DNA of 64,000 bases, from the NCBI RefSeq assembly GCF_000317145.1, contig NC_019697.1:4972886-5036885 (forward strand), given 5' to 3'. The stretch is from Chamaesiphon minutus PCC 6605 (GTDB lineage: Bacteria > Cyanobacteriota > Cyanobacteriia > Cyanobacteriales > Chamaesiphonaceae). Made by a program: the position numbers and the translations under genes. The notes beneath the pieces are model-generated. The model did no database searches and was not told the origin of the DNA. It saw only the letters and a program-made list of their open reading frames with translations. Positions 18,878 through 28,020 of this stretch are shown here, piece by piece. The first letter of the stretch is position 1, and the number at the start of each line of letters is the position of its first letter.

Positions 18878-19321
18878 ATGAGATTAATCGATCTAAAACC
18901 CAAATCGGGTTCCAAACATCGCAAACGCCGTGTCGGACGCGGTATCGCTGCCGGACAAGGTGCCAGCGGCGGTTTCGGGATGCGGGGTCAAAAATCCCGT
19001 TCCGGTAGTCCCACCCGTCCTGGATTTGAAGGCGGTCAAATGCCTTTGTATCGTCGGTTGCCTAAATTAAAACATTTCCCGCTGATTAATCAGAAGGAAT
19101 ATACCGTAATTAACGTGCGCCGACTATCAGAATTGCCTGCTAATAGTGAGGTGACTTTAGAATCATTAATGGCAGCAGGAATTGTCACTACCAATGATGG
19201 CCCCTTGAAACTATTGGGCGATGGCGAACTAACCGTCGCGCTCAATTGTAAAGCCGCAGCTTTTACAACTGGAGCGCGGACTAAAATTGAAGCCGCTGGT
19301 GGCAGTTGCGAAATTGTCTAA
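18878..19321 (+). CDS. rplO: 50S ribosomal protein L15 (uL15)
   Basis: This 147-residue late-assembly protein has the Gly/Arg-rich N-terminal arm ([30 protein letters not shown]) and the globular C-terminal half. It is followed by a strong terminator, so it closes the first transcription unit of the cluster. Confidence 0.97.
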   Translation: MRLIDLKPKSGSKHRKRRVGRGIAAGQGASGGFGMRGQKSRSGSPTRPGFEGGQMPLYRRLPKLKHFPLINQKEYTVINVRRLSELPANSEVTLESLMAAGIVTTNDGPLKLLGDGELTVALNCKAAAFTTGARTKIEAAGGSCEIV

Positions 19322-19354
19322 GGTTTTCATCTGAACCAAAAAATTAGATGGACT

Positions 19355-19398
19355 CCAGCATTGCCGTTCGACCATTGGCGATGCTGGGTTCTTTTTTT
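19355..19398 (+). terminator. Rho-independent terminator between rplO and secY
   Basis: The stem is CCAGCATTGCC (19355-19365) paired with GGCGATGCTGG (19377-19387), with one mismatch and an 11-nt loop. It is followed by GTTCTTTTTTT. This is the clearest intrinsic terminator inside the ribosomal cluster and implies a separate promoter for secY. Confidence 0.8.
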
Positions 19399-19423
19399 AT
19401 CCCCAGAATTAACTGGAAAAATG

Positions 19424-19429
19424 TATACT
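19424..19429 (+). promoter_or_regulatory. Possible -10 box upstream of secY
   Basis: TATACT within TGTATACTG lies 71 bp upstream of the secY ATG and just after the rplO terminator. No convincing -35 hexamer is present at the usual distance, so this is tentative. Confidence 0.35.
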
Positions 19430-19499
19430 GAAGTTCATAATGGTAACAGTTCTTTATATTTGAGCTTTGAAATTACATAAATTTGCTGAGGTATGTTAA

Positions 19500-20843
19500 A
19501 TGGACGCAAGTAGAGAAAAGGCACCATCTGCCCAAGAGACATTCGTGCAGATGGCGCAAGCAGCAGGTTTGAGAGGTCGAATTTTAGTGACCCTTGGATT
19601 GCTGATTTTGGCGCGGTTCGGCACATTCGTTCCGATCCCGGGGATCGATCGAGTAGCCTTTGCCGAAAGTATTAAAAATAGCCCGACAATCGGCTTTTTA
19701 GATATTTTCTCAGGGGGCGCATTTTCCACAGTTGGAGTTTTTGCATTAGGCATCATTCCCTATATTAATGCCTCGATTATTATCCAGTTACTAACAACTG
19801 CTTTACCCGCGCTAGAAAAACTTCAGAAAGAAGAAGGTGAAGCCGGAAGACGCAAGATTTCCCAAATCACTCGTTATGTCGCCGTCGGTTGGGGAATTGC
19901 CTATAGTATCGGAATTGCTCTGTGGCTGCAAAAGTATGCTCTACCAGGACATCAAACTACCTTCTTCGTAGTCAGTACGGTGATGGCTCTGACGGCTGGT
20001 TCGATGTTTGTCATGTGGATTTCAGAACTAATTACCGAACGTGGGATCGGTAATGGTGCTTCACTACTGATTTTCCTCAATATTGTGGCTGTATTACCCA
20101 AATCCTTGGGCGATACGATCGATCTAGCTCAGAGTGGCGATAGCTCAATTTTGACGCGGACGGTTGCACTTTTGGCAGTCTTTATTTTGATGACAGTAGG
20201 CATCGTATTCGTCCAAGAGGGTACTCGCCGGATTCCAATTATCTCTGCTCGTCGTCAAGTCGGACGTAGAATCCAACGCGAACGTACCAGCTATCTACCA
20301 CTGCGACTCAATCAGGGTGGGGTAATGCCAATTATTTTTGCATCCTCAGTTCTAGTCTTGCCTAGTGCGCTAGCATCCTTTGCCGGTAAAAATGTCGGTG
20401 CAGATGGTAATCTCGATGCCATCAGCCAAGCCGTAATTAATGCGGCTAATTTCCTTGCACCAGGAACGCCAGCACATGTGGCATTTTATGTGGTCTTGAT
20501 TGTCTTTTTTAGCTATTTCTACAGTTCGCTAGTCGTGAACCCTGTCGATATGGCCCAAAACCTGAAGAAAATGGGTGCCAGTATTCCTGGTATTCGTCCT
20601 GGGGTAGCTACGAGCAAATATATTGAAGGGATTCTCGCTCGCCTGACACTACTCGGCGCAATCTTTTTGGGAATTGTTGCTACCGTACCGACTGCGATCG
20701 AAAGTGCGCTCGGCGTCAGTACCTTCCGAGGTTTCGGGGCCACATCCCTGTTGATTTTAGTCAGCGTCGCGATCGATACTGCCAAACAAGTCCAAACCCT
20801 CGTCATCTCTCAACGGTATGAAGGTATGATCGGCAAAGAATAG
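19500..20843 (+). CDS. secY: Preprotein translocase subunit SecY
   Basis: This 447-residue protein forms the channel of the Sec translocon with SecE and SecG, used in both plasma and thylakoid membranes. About ten hydrophobic segments are seen. Family signatures include FVPIPGID, GIIPYINASIIIQLL (the SecY signature region), GNGASLLIFLNI and the C-terminal GVSTFRGFGATSLLILVSVA. Length is typical. adk and infA follow. Confidence 0.98.
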   Translation: MDASREKAPSAQETFVQMAQAAGLRGRILVTLGLLILARFGTFVPIPGIDRVAFAESIKNSPTIGFLDIFSGGAFSTVGVFALGIIPYINASIIIQLLTTALPALEKLQKEEGEAGRRKISQITRYVAVGWGIAYSIGIALWLQKYALPGHQTTFFVVSTVMALTAGSMFVMWISELITERGIGNGASLLIFLNIVAVLPKSLGDTIDLAQSGDSSILTRTVALLAVFILMTVGIVFVQEGTRRIPIISARRQVGRRIQRERTSYLPLRLNQGGVMPIIFASSVLVLPSALASFAGKNVGADGNLDAISQAVINAANFLAPGTPAHVAFYVVLIVFFSYFYSSLVVNPVDMAQNLKKMGASIPGIRPGVATSKYIEGILARLTLLGAIFLGIVATVPTAIESALGVSTFRGFGATSLLILVSVAIDTAKQVQTLVISQRYEGMIGKE

Positions 20844-20964
20844 CAAACAGTGGATAGTGGATAGTGGATAGTGGATAGCGACCTACATACGCATTTCTTT
20901 CACTATTCACACCCCACTATTTACAAAAATACTATTCACTAATCACTATCCACTATTCACTTCC
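20844..20964. repeat. Heptamer inverted-repeat spacer, secY-adk
   Basis: GTGGATA units (four in tandem) directly follow the secY stop. CACTATT/CACTATC units run up to the adk ATG. The arms are complementary, so the mRNA could form a long hairpin between the two genes. Confidence 0.8.
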
Positions 20965-21528
20965 ATGACTAGACTAATTTTTCTGGGTGCCCCCGGTGCG
21001 GGTAAAGGCACCCAAGCCCAGATCCTCGCTCGATCGTGCGGAATTGCCCATATTTCGACAGGCGATATCTTGCGCGCTGAAGTTAAAGCACAGACGGATT
21101 TAGGTGTTAAAGCTAAATCTTTTATGGATAAGGGCGAACTCGTACCCGATTCGCTGTTATTGGATATGATTCGCGGACGATTGAATCAAGATGATGCCAG
21201 TACGGGTTGGATCTTAGATGGTTTTCCGCGCAATGTGGCTCAAGCAGAATTTCTCGATCGATTGCTCGCTGACATTGGTCAAAGTTACGAACTGGCGATC
21301 GATCTGAGCGTACCGCAATCGGTATTAGTAACCCGATTACTCGATCGAGCTAAGATTCAAAATCGTCCCGATGACACCGAGGACGTCATTCGCAGGCGAT
21401 TGGTAGTCTATGACGAGCAAACGGCACCACTGATCGATTTCTACCAGCGTAAAGGCGTTTTACGTAGCATTGATGGCGATCGTGATTTGGCCGCAGTTAC
21501 TAGCGAGCTAGAGGCATTGGTGAAGTAG
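20965..21528 (+). CDS. adk: Adenylate kinase
   Basis: This 187-residue enzyme catalyses ATP + AMP to 2 ADP. It has the P-loop [10 protein letters not shown] (residues ~7-16), the AMP-binding region ([12 protein letters not shown]) and the signature [15 protein letters not shown]. It is a short-LID form without a zinc finger. secY-adk-infA is the usual cyanobacterial arrangement. Confidence 0.97.
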   Translation: MTRLIFLGAPGAGKGTQAQILARSCGIAHISTGDILRAEVKAQTDLGVKAKSFMDKGELVPDSLLLDMIRGRLNQDDASTGWILDGFPRNVAQAEFLDRLLADIGQSYELAIDLSVPQSVLVTRLLDRAKIQNRPDDTEDVIRRRLVVYDEQTAPLIDFYQRKGVLRSIDGDRDLAAVTSELEALVK

Positions 21529-21721
21529 TGCGATCGTGGAAGGGTAATGGATTTTGGATTTTGCTGGTGCATGTGTTTCAGTCAAGACGGATTTTGGATT
21601 GAGAAGAAAATGCTCCTCGTCCCCCCGTCTCCTCGTCTCCCCGTCTCCCTGTTAAAATAAAACTAGAAGTTAAAAAATTAACTTGCTACTAAAACTTGTC
21701 CTAATTTGAGGTAAATATTAA

Positions 21722-21949
21722 TTGTCTAAACAAGATTTGATTGAAATGGAGGGCACGGTCACAGAGTCCTTGCCTAATGCCATGTTTCGAGTCGATCTAG
21801 ATAATGGGTTTAATGTTTTAGCCCACATCTCTGGTAAAATTCGTCGCAACTATATTAAAATTCTTCCTGGCGATCGAGTCAAGGTAGAACTGACCCCTTA
21901 CGATCTGAGTAAAGGGCGGATTACCTACCGACTGCGTAATAAAAAATAG
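21722..21949 (+). CDS. infA: Translation initiation factor IF-1
   Basis: This 75-residue OB-fold protein binds the ribosomal A site during initiation. The sequence [20 protein letters not shown] and [20 protein letters not shown] are diagnostic. The start codon is TTG, supported by GAGG about 10 nt upstream and by the length of homologues. The 193-bp spacer before it contains CCCCGTCT-type short repeats (21618-21652). Confidence 0.96.
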   Translation: MSKQDLIEMEGTVTESLPNAMFRVDLDNGFNVLAHISGKIRRNYIKILPGDRVKVELTPYDLSKGRITYRLRNKK

Positions 21950-22033
21950 TTATATTTTCCGCCCCATCCCCTCAGTTTTAGTCCTTTCGCCATCTGGTGG
22001 ATCGTCTCCAGCAAAATTGTCGTGCGATCGCTA

Positions 22034-22061
22034 CTGACAATTATGTGAAAAATGTTATAAT
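22034..22061 (+). promoter_or_regulatory. Sigma70-type promoter upstream of rpmJ
   Basis: CTGACA (22034-22039) and TATAAT (22056-22061) are separated by 16 nt. The -10 box matches consensus exactly and lies 29 bp before the rpmJ ATG. It probably drives rpmJ-rpsM and perhaps genes further downstream. Confidence 0.65.
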
Positions 22062-22090
22062 ATTAAGCTTGCAGTGTTGACCAAATTGGC

Positions 22091-22204
22091 ATGAAAGTCC
22101 GAGCGTCTGTCAAAAAAATTTGTGAAAAGTGCCGCGTCATTCGTCGGCGCGGTCGGGTCATGGTCATTTGTGCCAACCCGAAACATAAACAACGTCAAGG
22201 TTAG
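22091..22204 (+). CDS. rpmJ: 50S ribosomal protein L36 (bL36)
   Basis: This 37-residue protein has the sequence [20 protein letters not shown] in its first half and [13 protein letters not shown] at its end. The Cys-Cys-Cys-His zinc ligands (C11, C14, C27, H32) are all present, so this is the zinc-binding (C+) type. The gene is short but unmistakable and in the conserved infA-rpmJ-rpsM order. Confidence 0.97.
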   Translation: MKVRASVKKICEKCRVIRRRGRVMVICANPKHKQRQG

Positions 22205-22368
22205 ATGGCTAGTCCAAGTTGCTAGTTAGTCATTGATACCAAGCGTAGATTCGTAGATTAAATGGCGATCGAATGGAAACAATGGCATGGGCGAGTTGCA
22301 TTAGTCCCAGGCCAAACCTTTTCAGTCCCTCGATCGTCCCTAGAGCAAAGTAAATTGGAGAAACAAGT

Positions 22369-22752
22369 GTGGCACGGATAGCAGGTGTAGACCTCCCCCG
22401 CGACAAACGCGTGGAGATAGGTCTGACATACATCTTTGGGATCGGTTTAACCCGAGCTAAAGAAGTATTAGCAAAGACGGGTGTAAATCCGGATACGCGC
22501 GTAAAAGATCTCTCAGAAGCTGATGTCGCTCTCCTGCGGGAGCGCGTCGAAGGCGACTATCAGATCGAAGGCGACTTACGCCGCTGGGAATCGATGAACA
22601 TCAAGCGATTGATCGATATCGGCTCCTATCGGGGACGCAGACACCGCATGGGCTTGCCCGTTCGCGGTCAACGCACGCGTACCAATGCGCGGACTCGTCG
22701 CGGTCGTCGCGCTACCGTCGCTGGGAAGAAAAAAGCTCCCGGTAAGAAATAA
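22369..22752 (+). CDS. rpsM: 30S ribosomal protein S13 (uS13)
   Basis: This 127-residue head protein contacts the P-site tRNA and the 50S subunit. [20 protein letters not shown] and the signature [23 protein letters not shown] are present. GTG start at 22369 follows TTGGAG. The C-terminus is Lys-rich (GKKKAPGKK). Confidence 0.98.
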   Translation: MARIAGVDLPRDKRVEIGLTYIFGIGLTRAKEVLAKTGVNPDTRVKDLSEADVALLRERVEGDYQIEGDLRRWESMNIKRLIDIGSYRGRRHRMGLPVRGQRTRTNARTRRGRRATVAGKKKAPGKK

Positions 22753-23120
22753 CATGGTTCGATGGTTGTGGCAACCTAGCAATAGCCAATTGGCGATTAG
22801 TAACTCCCGATCTTCTCTATCAGATTTAATGATAGCTAGTCGGCTGGTTGCTCCTCGCCAATTAGCGTGTCTATAACTCTTGCCATAACTGAATATTGGC
22901 GCATCTGGCAACTGAAAGAATCAGCGGACGATTATACTACCGGACGCAGCTTCGATCCAGCCAATCGCTCGTTGACACATCGAATTCGACCGCAGTGGAT
23001 ATAAACATCGATCGATCCATTGATATTTTCTAAATACGATGGAACGCCGATGGCGATCCCAACAGACCGCAGTGGATTAACATCGATCACCTCATTGATA
23101 TTTTCTAAACATAGACCGAC
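22753..23120. other. 368-bp rpsM-rpsK spacer with a ~55-bp imperfect direct repeat
   Basis: No gene is seen. Two direct copies begin GACCGCAGTGGAT at 22988 and 23065, share CATTGATATTTTCTAAA, and end at ATGG (23041 and 23121). The second ends at the rpsK start codon, so the first looks like a decayed copy of the rpsK 5' untranslated region. The length is unusual between these normally adjacent genes. Confidence 0.7.
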
Positions 23121-23516
23121 ATGGCTCGACAACCTAGTAAAAAGACTGGCCCCAAAAAGCAGAAGCGCAACGTTCCGAACGGAGTAGCTTACATCCAGTC
23201 CACATTCAACAACACGATCGTCACTATTTCTGACGCCAATGGCGATTGTATCTCCTGGGCTTCTAGTGGCTCTAGCGGATTCAAAGGCGCGAAAAAAGGT
23301 ACTCCCTTTGCCGCTCAGACAGCCGCAGAAAGTGCTGGCAAACGGGCGATGGATCAAGGAATGCGGCAGCTTGAAGTGATGGTCAGCGGGCCTGGAGCGG
23401 GTCGTGAGACTGCGATTCGTGCGCTCCAAGGTGCAGGGTTAGAAATTACCCTAATCCGCGATGTCACTCCAATTCCTCACAATGGCTGCCGTCCTCCAAA
23501 ACGGCGCAGAGTTTAG
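23121..23516 (+). CDS. rpsK: 30S ribosomal protein S11 (uS11)
   Basis: This 131-residue platform protein lines the mRNA exit path. It contains [20 protein letters not shown], the signature [21 protein letters not shown] and the terminal [18 protein letters not shown]. Length is standard. SD is weak. Confidence 0.98.
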   Translation: MARQPSKKTGPKKQKRNVPNGVAYIQSTFNNTIVTISDANGDCISWASSGSSGFKGAKKGTPFAAQTAAESAGKRAMDQGMRQLEVMVSGPGAGRETAIRALQGAGLEITLIRDVTPIPHNGCRPPKRRRV

Positions 23517-23671
23517 ATACAATTTGGGATTTGTAGGCGCGACTGTAGCCATTGCTACTAATCGTACTTACGAATTGGAAATTGTTAGGTTAGAAAGAGA
23601 TAGTATCGCTGCAAGGCGATCGTCTGTAAAAAGTTTAAATGTAAGTACAAACTGGGTAGGGAGGTCACTCT

Positions 23672-24655
23672 GTGGCGCAGTTTCAGATCGAGTGTGTCGA
23701 GTCTAAGACCGAGTCAAATCAAAGTCAATATAGTAAGTTTATTCTAGAACCGCTCGATCGCGGGCAAGGTACCACGATCGGTAACTCGCTCCGGCGGGTA
23801 TTGCTGTCCAACTTAGAAGGGACATGCATTACAGCGGTTAGAGTAGCTGGATTAATTAGAGACGAAAAAACTGGCGTCAAACCCGGTACGGTCAATCACG
23901 AGTTTGCTACCTTAGTCGGCGTCCGGCAGGATGTGTTAGAACTCCTGCTGAACATGAAAGAGGTCAAGCTCAAAAGTTACACCTCGCAGCCGCAAATTGG
24001 TCGCTTGAATGTAACTGGGCCTGCTGAAGTGACAACTGCCGATTTTGAGTTGCCTTCTGAAGTAGAAGTTGTCGATCCCAACCAATATGTAGCTACCGTC
24101 GCTGAGGGTGGCAAATTGGAAATGGAATTTCGGATCGAGCGCGGCAAAGGCTATCGCTCCGTAGACAAGTTCCGCGAACAAGGTCTAGCAATGGATTTAC
24201 TCCAAATCGATGCTGTCTTTATGCCTGTAACTCAGGTTAACTACAGTACCGAAGATGTGCGGATCGATGGCGCAGTCGAAAAGGATCGACTGATCCTCGA
24301 AATCTGGACTAATGGTAGCCTGACACCTCAAGAAGCATTGAGCGAATCTGCCAAAATTTTGGTCGATCTACTCAATCCGCTCAAGGACATCAGCTTGGAA
24401 TCTTTCCAACCAGAATATCCAGACGAAGAAGATCCCTCCAACCAAATTCCGATCGAAGAGTTAAATCTCTCTGTTAGAGCCTACAACTGCTTAAAACGCG
24501 CGCAAATTAACTCAGTCTCCGATTTAATGGGTTACACCCAAGAAGACCTCTTAGAAATTAAGAACTTCGGCCTCAAGTCGGCAGAGGAGGTGATAGAAGC
24601 ACTGGAAAAGCGATTGGGGATCAAACTACCCCACGATAAATCAGTAAAAGTCTGA
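23672..24655 (+). CDS. rpoA: DNA-directed RNA polymerase subunit alpha
   Basis: This 327-residue subunit dimerises to nucleate RNA polymerase assembly. The N-terminal domain contains DRGQGTTIGNSLRRVLLSNL (residues ~29-48). The C-terminal domain contains LSVRAYNCLKRAQINSVSDL and IKNFGLKSAEEVIEAL, which contact UP elements and activators. The GTG start follows GGGAGG by 7 nt. The 155-bp spacer from rpsK is longer than usual. Confidence 0.98.
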   Translation: MAQFQIECVESKTESNQSQYSKFILEPLDRGQGTTIGNSLRRVLLSNLEGTCITAVRVAGLIRDEKTGVKPGTVNHEFATLVGVRQDVLELLLNMKEVKLKSYTSQPQIGRLNVTGPAEVTTADFELPSEVEVVDPNQYVATVAEGGKLEMEFRIERGKGYRSVDKFREQGLAMDLLQIDAVFMPVTQVNYSTEDVRIDGAVEKDRLILEIWTNGSLTPQEALSESAKILVDLLNPLKDISLESFQPEYPDEEDPSNQIPIEELNLSVRAYNCLKRAQINSVSDLMGYTQEDLLEIKNFGLKSAEEVIEALEKRLGIKLPHDKSVKV

Positions 24656-24760
24656 GGCATCGGGGGCACAGGACTAGCAACTCGGCAGAATGTTCGTCTC
24701 GATCCAATACTGTTCGGTTAGACAATTAGACAGCAGTTTCAACCGCTGTTAAGGTTGCAA

Positions 24761-24778
24761 AGTCCGCCTACGCGGACT
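24761..24778. other. Hairpin in the rpoA-rplQ spacer
   Basis: AGTCCGC / GCGGACT is a perfect 7-bp stem with a 4-nt loop. The rest of the 268-bp spacer shows no gene; an AAGGA SD lies just before rplQ. Confidence 0.4.
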
Positions 24779-24923
24779 AAAACTCAAGCAAATAGTCGCT
24801 TAACCAAACTGCATTGCATCTCGATCGAGACCATTTTACCTAGATTGCTCTTCCCACTCTTGTCCCAAGGTAGTGCGATCTCAACCACAAGTTCACACCA
24901 AATTAAAATTAAGGAAAAATACA

Positions 24924-25274
24924 ATGCGTCATCGCTGCCGCGTGCCCAAACTGGGCAAGCCAGCCGACCAACGGAAAGCCCTGTTACGGTCTTTGACGAC
25001 CGAACTAATCCGCCACGGTCGCATCACAACCACTCTGGTCAAGGCCAAAGCCATGCGTCCAGAAGTTGAGAAAATGGTTACCCTCGCCAAATCTGGCACT
25101 CTTGCCGCTCGTCGTCAAGCTCTAGGTTATATCTACGACCAAAACCTGGTCCACGCTTTATTTGAAGAAGCCCCCGAACGTTATGGTAACCGCCAAGGTG
25201 GTTACACTCGCGTCGTCCGCACGGTACCGCGTCGCGGTGACAATGCAGAAATGGCCATCATCGAAATGATGTAG
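24924..25274 (+). CDS. rplQ: 50S ribosomal protein L17 (bL17)
   Basis: This 116-residue protein lies near the tunnel exit. [20 protein letters not shown] and [19 protein letters not shown] are diagnostic. The ATG at 24924 is chosen over an in-frame upstream ATG because MRHRC is the family N-terminus and AAGGAA lies 10 nt before it. Confidence 0.97.
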   Translation: MRHRCRVPKLGKPADQRKALLRSLTTELIRHGRITTTLVKAKAMRPEVEKMVTLAKSGTLAARRQALGYIYDQNLVHALFEEAPERYGNRQGGYTRVVRTVPRRGDNAEMAIIEMM

Positions 25275-25315
25275 AGTCGAGCTTGAGTAAATCGCTACCT
25301 GTTATTTGTGATTCA

Positions 25316-26158
25316 ATGGCTGCAAAAAACCACAAACTCATAACTAACAGTAAACCCCAGCGCATTGCTCTAGTCATTCAATACTCAGGTACCCACCTGT
25401 ATGGCTGGCAAAAGCAACCTCAAGGACGTACCGTTCAGTCGGAAATCGAACGGGCGATCGATAATGCCATTAGGCGACCCGTCAGCATCTATGGTGCCGG
25501 ACGTACCGATAGCGGCGTTCATGCGGCAGCTCAAGTCGCTCACTTCGACAATCCGAGCGTGATTCCCGCCAATAGTTGGGCCGCAGTCCTCAACTCGCGG
25601 TTGCCCGATGATATTGTCATCCGTGCTTCTGCTCCAGTTGACGATCGTTGGCACGCGCGCTTCTCCGCTAGTTACCGACGGTATCGATATACCATCTATA
25701 CGGCAGCACAACCCAACTTGTTCGTGCGACCCTATAGTTGGCATTATTATCAACAACCGCTGGTTATCGAGCGAATGCAAGCGGCTGTAGCCCCAATGCT
25801 GGGAACCCATCATCTAGCGGCATTCCATCGGACGGATTCGGGTCGATCGCATTCTTGGGTGGATATTCAGGATGTCAGTTGTCACCAGTCGGGAGACTTC
25901 GTTCAGATCGAAATTCAAGCCAATGGATTTTTGTATGGAATGGTACGCCTGTTGGTCGGACTGCTGATTCAAGTCGGAAATGGCGATTTATCGATCGCTG
26001 AATTCACTAAAATCTGGCAAACCGAACAACGCTCGCAAGTCAGACATTCCGCCCCTGCGAAGGGTTTATGTTTGCTGCGAGTCGGGTATCCAGATTTTCC
26101 CTTCCCTAAGTCAGTCTGGTACGATACCCAACCGCAATTTTTATTGCCGACAACTTAG
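25316..26158 (+). CDS. truA: tRNA pseudouridine(38-40) synthase TruA
   Basis: This ~280-residue enzyme isomerises uridines 38-40 in the anticodon arm of tRNAs. RIALVIQYSGTHLYGWQKQP, the catalytic aspartate in GAGRTDSGVHAAAQVAHF, and NGFLYGMVRLLVGLLIQVG are hallmark motifs. An in-frame TTG at 25283, only 8 bp after rplQ, is an alternative start adding 11 residues. Its position after rplQ is conserved in cyanobacteria and suggests co-transcription. Confidence 0.95.
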   Translation: MAAKNHKLITNSKPQRIALVIQYSGTHLYGWQKQPQGRTVQSEIERAIDNAIRRPVSIYGAGRTDSGVHAAAQVAHFDNPSVIPANSWAAVLNSRLPDDIVIRASAPVDDRWHARFSASYRRYRYTIYTAAQPNLFVRPYSWHYYQQPLVIERMQAAVAPMLGTHHLAAFHRTDSGRSHSWVDIQDVSCHQSGDFVQIEIQANGFLYGMVRLLVGLLIQVGNGDLSIAEFTKIWQTEQRSQVRHSAPAKGLCLLRVGYPDFPFPKSVWYDTQPQFLLPTT

Positions 26159-26440
26159 GGATACTCACATCTTGTAACAATGCATACAGACTAGTACAAA
26201 CATAGATCTGAGGGTACCCACAAGGGGCACCCCTACAGATTAATTGTGTAGGGGTGACCCTTGTGGGTACCCTGGGTCTAAACTAAGCACTGGTATGTTT
26301 AAACTGGTGCAAGACGTGAGGATATTTATAAGTGTTGGGTTTGGCGATCGCTACCCAACTGCAATTCTCACTAGTCATAGCTACTCACTCATCGCTGTTG
26401 GGTGTCGCTATGCTCCCAACCTACAACTGATACTAAGATC
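26159..26440. other. truA-rplM spacer with a large imperfect hairpin (26211-26273)
   Basis: The arm AGGGTACCCACAAGGG (26211-26226) plus CACCCCTACA pairs with TGTAGGGGTG plus CCCTTGTGGGTACCCT (ending 26273). About 26 bp are paired around a ~10-nt loop. Further TTGGGT / ACCCAAC short repeats lie at 26335-26425. No gene is seen. Confidence 0.6.
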
Positions 26441-26893
26441 GTGGAAAAAACCTACTTACCACCAACTAATAATACTGCTGATGCCAAGTGGTACATCATC
26501 GATGCTGCCGACCAACGCCTCGGTCGTCTAGCTAGCCAAATCGCCATGGTACTGCGGGGGAAAAATAAGCCCACCTTTACTCCCCACATCGACACTGGAG
26601 ACTTCGTAATTGTCATCAACGCTGAAAAAGTTGTTGTCACTGGTAAAAAAAGCACTCAGAAGATCTACAGAAGACACTCTGGTCGTCCCGGCGGGATGAA
26701 AACAGAAGTTTTCTCGAAATTGCAAGTGCGCATCCCAGAGCGGATTATCGAGCAAGCAGTTAAAGGGATGTTGCCTAAAAATTCAATGGGCAAACACCTA
26801 TTCACCAAATTGAATGTCTATGCAGGTACCGCCCATCCTCATGCGGCACAACAACCTGAAGTTCTAGTCATCAATACTACTCCTGGAGCATAA
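26441..26893 (+). CDS. rplM: 50S ribosomal protein L13 (uL13)
   Basis: This 150-residue early-assembly protein contains [37 protein letters not shown] and the L13 signature [23 protein letters not shown] at 26441 is preferred over an upstream ATG because VEKTYLPP matches the usual cyanobacterial L13 N-terminus. rpsI follows after 2 bp. Confidence 0.95.
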   Translation: MEKTYLPPTNNTADAKWYIIDAADQRLGRLASQIAMVLRGKNKPTFTPHIDTGDFVIVINAEKVVVTGKKSTQKIYRRHSGRPGGMKTEVFSKLQVRIPERIIEQAVKGMLPKNSMGKHLFTKLNVYAGTAHPHAAQQPEVLVINTTPGA

Positions 26894-26895
26894 TT

Positions 26896-27303
26896 ATGGA
26901 AGCAACTCAACAACGAGCGGTATATTGGGGTACGGGTCGCCGGAAATCCTCGATCGCCCGCGTCCGTCTCGTCCCTGGCACTGGTAAACTAGTAGTCAAC
27001 GGCAGAACTGGCGAAGACTATTTCAACTTTCAAAGTGGCTACATCTCCGCAGCGAGATCGCCCCTAGAAACTCTTGGTTTAGAAAGCGAGTACGATATCC
27101 TGGTTAACGCTCATGGTGGCGGTCTAACCGGACAATCTGATGCTGTTAAACTGGGTGTAGCGCGCGCGTTGTGCGAACTCGATCCTAACAACCGCAAACC
27201 CCTGAAAGTTGAAGGTTATCTAACTCGCGACCCCCGTTGTGTCGAGCGGAAAAAATACGGTCTGCACAAAGCCCGCAAAGCTCCTCAATACTCGAAACGT
27301 TAA
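26896..27303 (+). CDS. rpsI: 30S ribosomal protein S9 (uS9)
   Basis: This 135-residue protein has a C-terminal tail contacting the P-site t[42 protein letters not shown] and the terminal [15 protein letters not shown] are diagnostic. Two bases separate it from rplM. Confidence 0.98.
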   Translation: MEATQQRAVYWGTGRRKSSIARVRLVPGTGKLVVNGRTGEDYFNFQSGYISAARSPLETLGLESEYDILVNAHGGGLTGQSDAVKLGVARALCELDPNNRKPLKVEGYLTRDPRCVERKKYGLHKARKAPQYSKR

Positions 27304-27490
27304 ATCTCTTGTTGCTTGTTGTTTATTGCTAGTTAGTCTCACGCAATTAAATAAACAACAATCAGCAAAAGATCGAAAGATCGTCGGTTTCTAAACGAAC
27401 AGTTATTTAGAGCTTAAATTTACTTGTATTTAGTGGTAGTTCTAAAAACTTCCCTAACACCTAACACCTAATACCTACCCCCTAATTCAG

Positions 27491-27739
27491 ATGGCAAAAG
27501 CTGATATTCATCCTACTTGGTACCCAGAAGCCAAAGTTTATTGCAACGGTGAAGTTGTAATGACTGTTGGTTCTACCCAACCAGAACTTCGCGTTGACGT
27601 TTGGTCTGGCAATCATCCCTTTTATACTGGCACTCAGAAGATTATCGATACCGAAGGTCGCGTCGATCGCTTCCTTAAAAAATACGGGATGTTGGATACT
27701 ACTGCTCCCGCTCCTGAAGCTACCGAAGAAAAAAAATAG
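27491..27739 (+). CDS. rpmE: 50S ribosomal protein L31 (bL31), zinc-free type
   Basis: This 82-residue protein forms bridge contacts between the 50S and the 30S head. It starts AKADIHPTWYPEAKVYCNGE and contains VWSGNHPFYTGTQKIIDTEG-type text typical of L31. Only one Cys is found, so the CxxC zinc ligands are absent and this is the C-minus form. The C-terminus is Ala/Pro/Glu-rich. CCTAACA heptamers precede the start. A strong terminator follows, closing the ribosomal cluster. Confidence 0.95.
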   Translation: MAKADIHPTWYPEAKVYCNGEVVMTVGSTQPELRVDVWSGNHPFYTGTQKIIDTEGRVDRFLKKYGMLDTTAPAPEATEEKK

Positions 27740-27754
27740 CTCGAATAATCTTAG

Positions 27755-27799
27755 AAACCTAGGGGTGCGATCGATCTGATTTCGCGCCTCTAGGTTTTT
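27755..27799 (+). terminator. Rho-independent terminator after rpmE
   Basis: AAACCTAGGGGTGCG pairs with CGCGCCTCTAGGTTT (about 14 of 15 positions) and runs into TTTTCGATTTTT. It marks the end of the ribosomal superoperon. Confidence 0.8.
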
Positions 27800-27876
27800 C
27801 GATTTTTAAAAAGTGGATGGAGTAATACCAAATCCGATGGTTTGCAAAGACTTCTCGTGCTAGTGGAATCCTTTGG

Positions 27877-27948
27877 CCCTCACCCCGCCAGATCCTGCGG
27901 CTCTGGCTCCCCTCTCCCAAGTTTGGGAGAGGGGTTGGGGGCGAGGGC
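27877..27948. repeat. Dispersed palindromic repeat (CCCTCTCCCAA type)
   Basis: CCCCTCTCCCAA (27909-27920) pairs with TTGGGAGAGGGG (27923-27934) as a perfect 12-bp stem. Outer GCCCTCACCCC / GGGGGCGAGGGC arms extend it. Similar elements are common between genes in cyanobacteria. Confidence 0.65.
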
Positions 27949-28020
27949 GAGATTTTTACCAACCGGATTTAGTGTTACTTGGTGGGCTAAACGACAGACT
28001 CAAAATAGAGATGTAGTCAG

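Noticed and set aside
24755-25069. 104-codon ORF across the rpoA-rplQ spacer and rplQ
   Set aside because: Overlaps rplQ out of frame and has a Ser/Thr-rich translation with no content.
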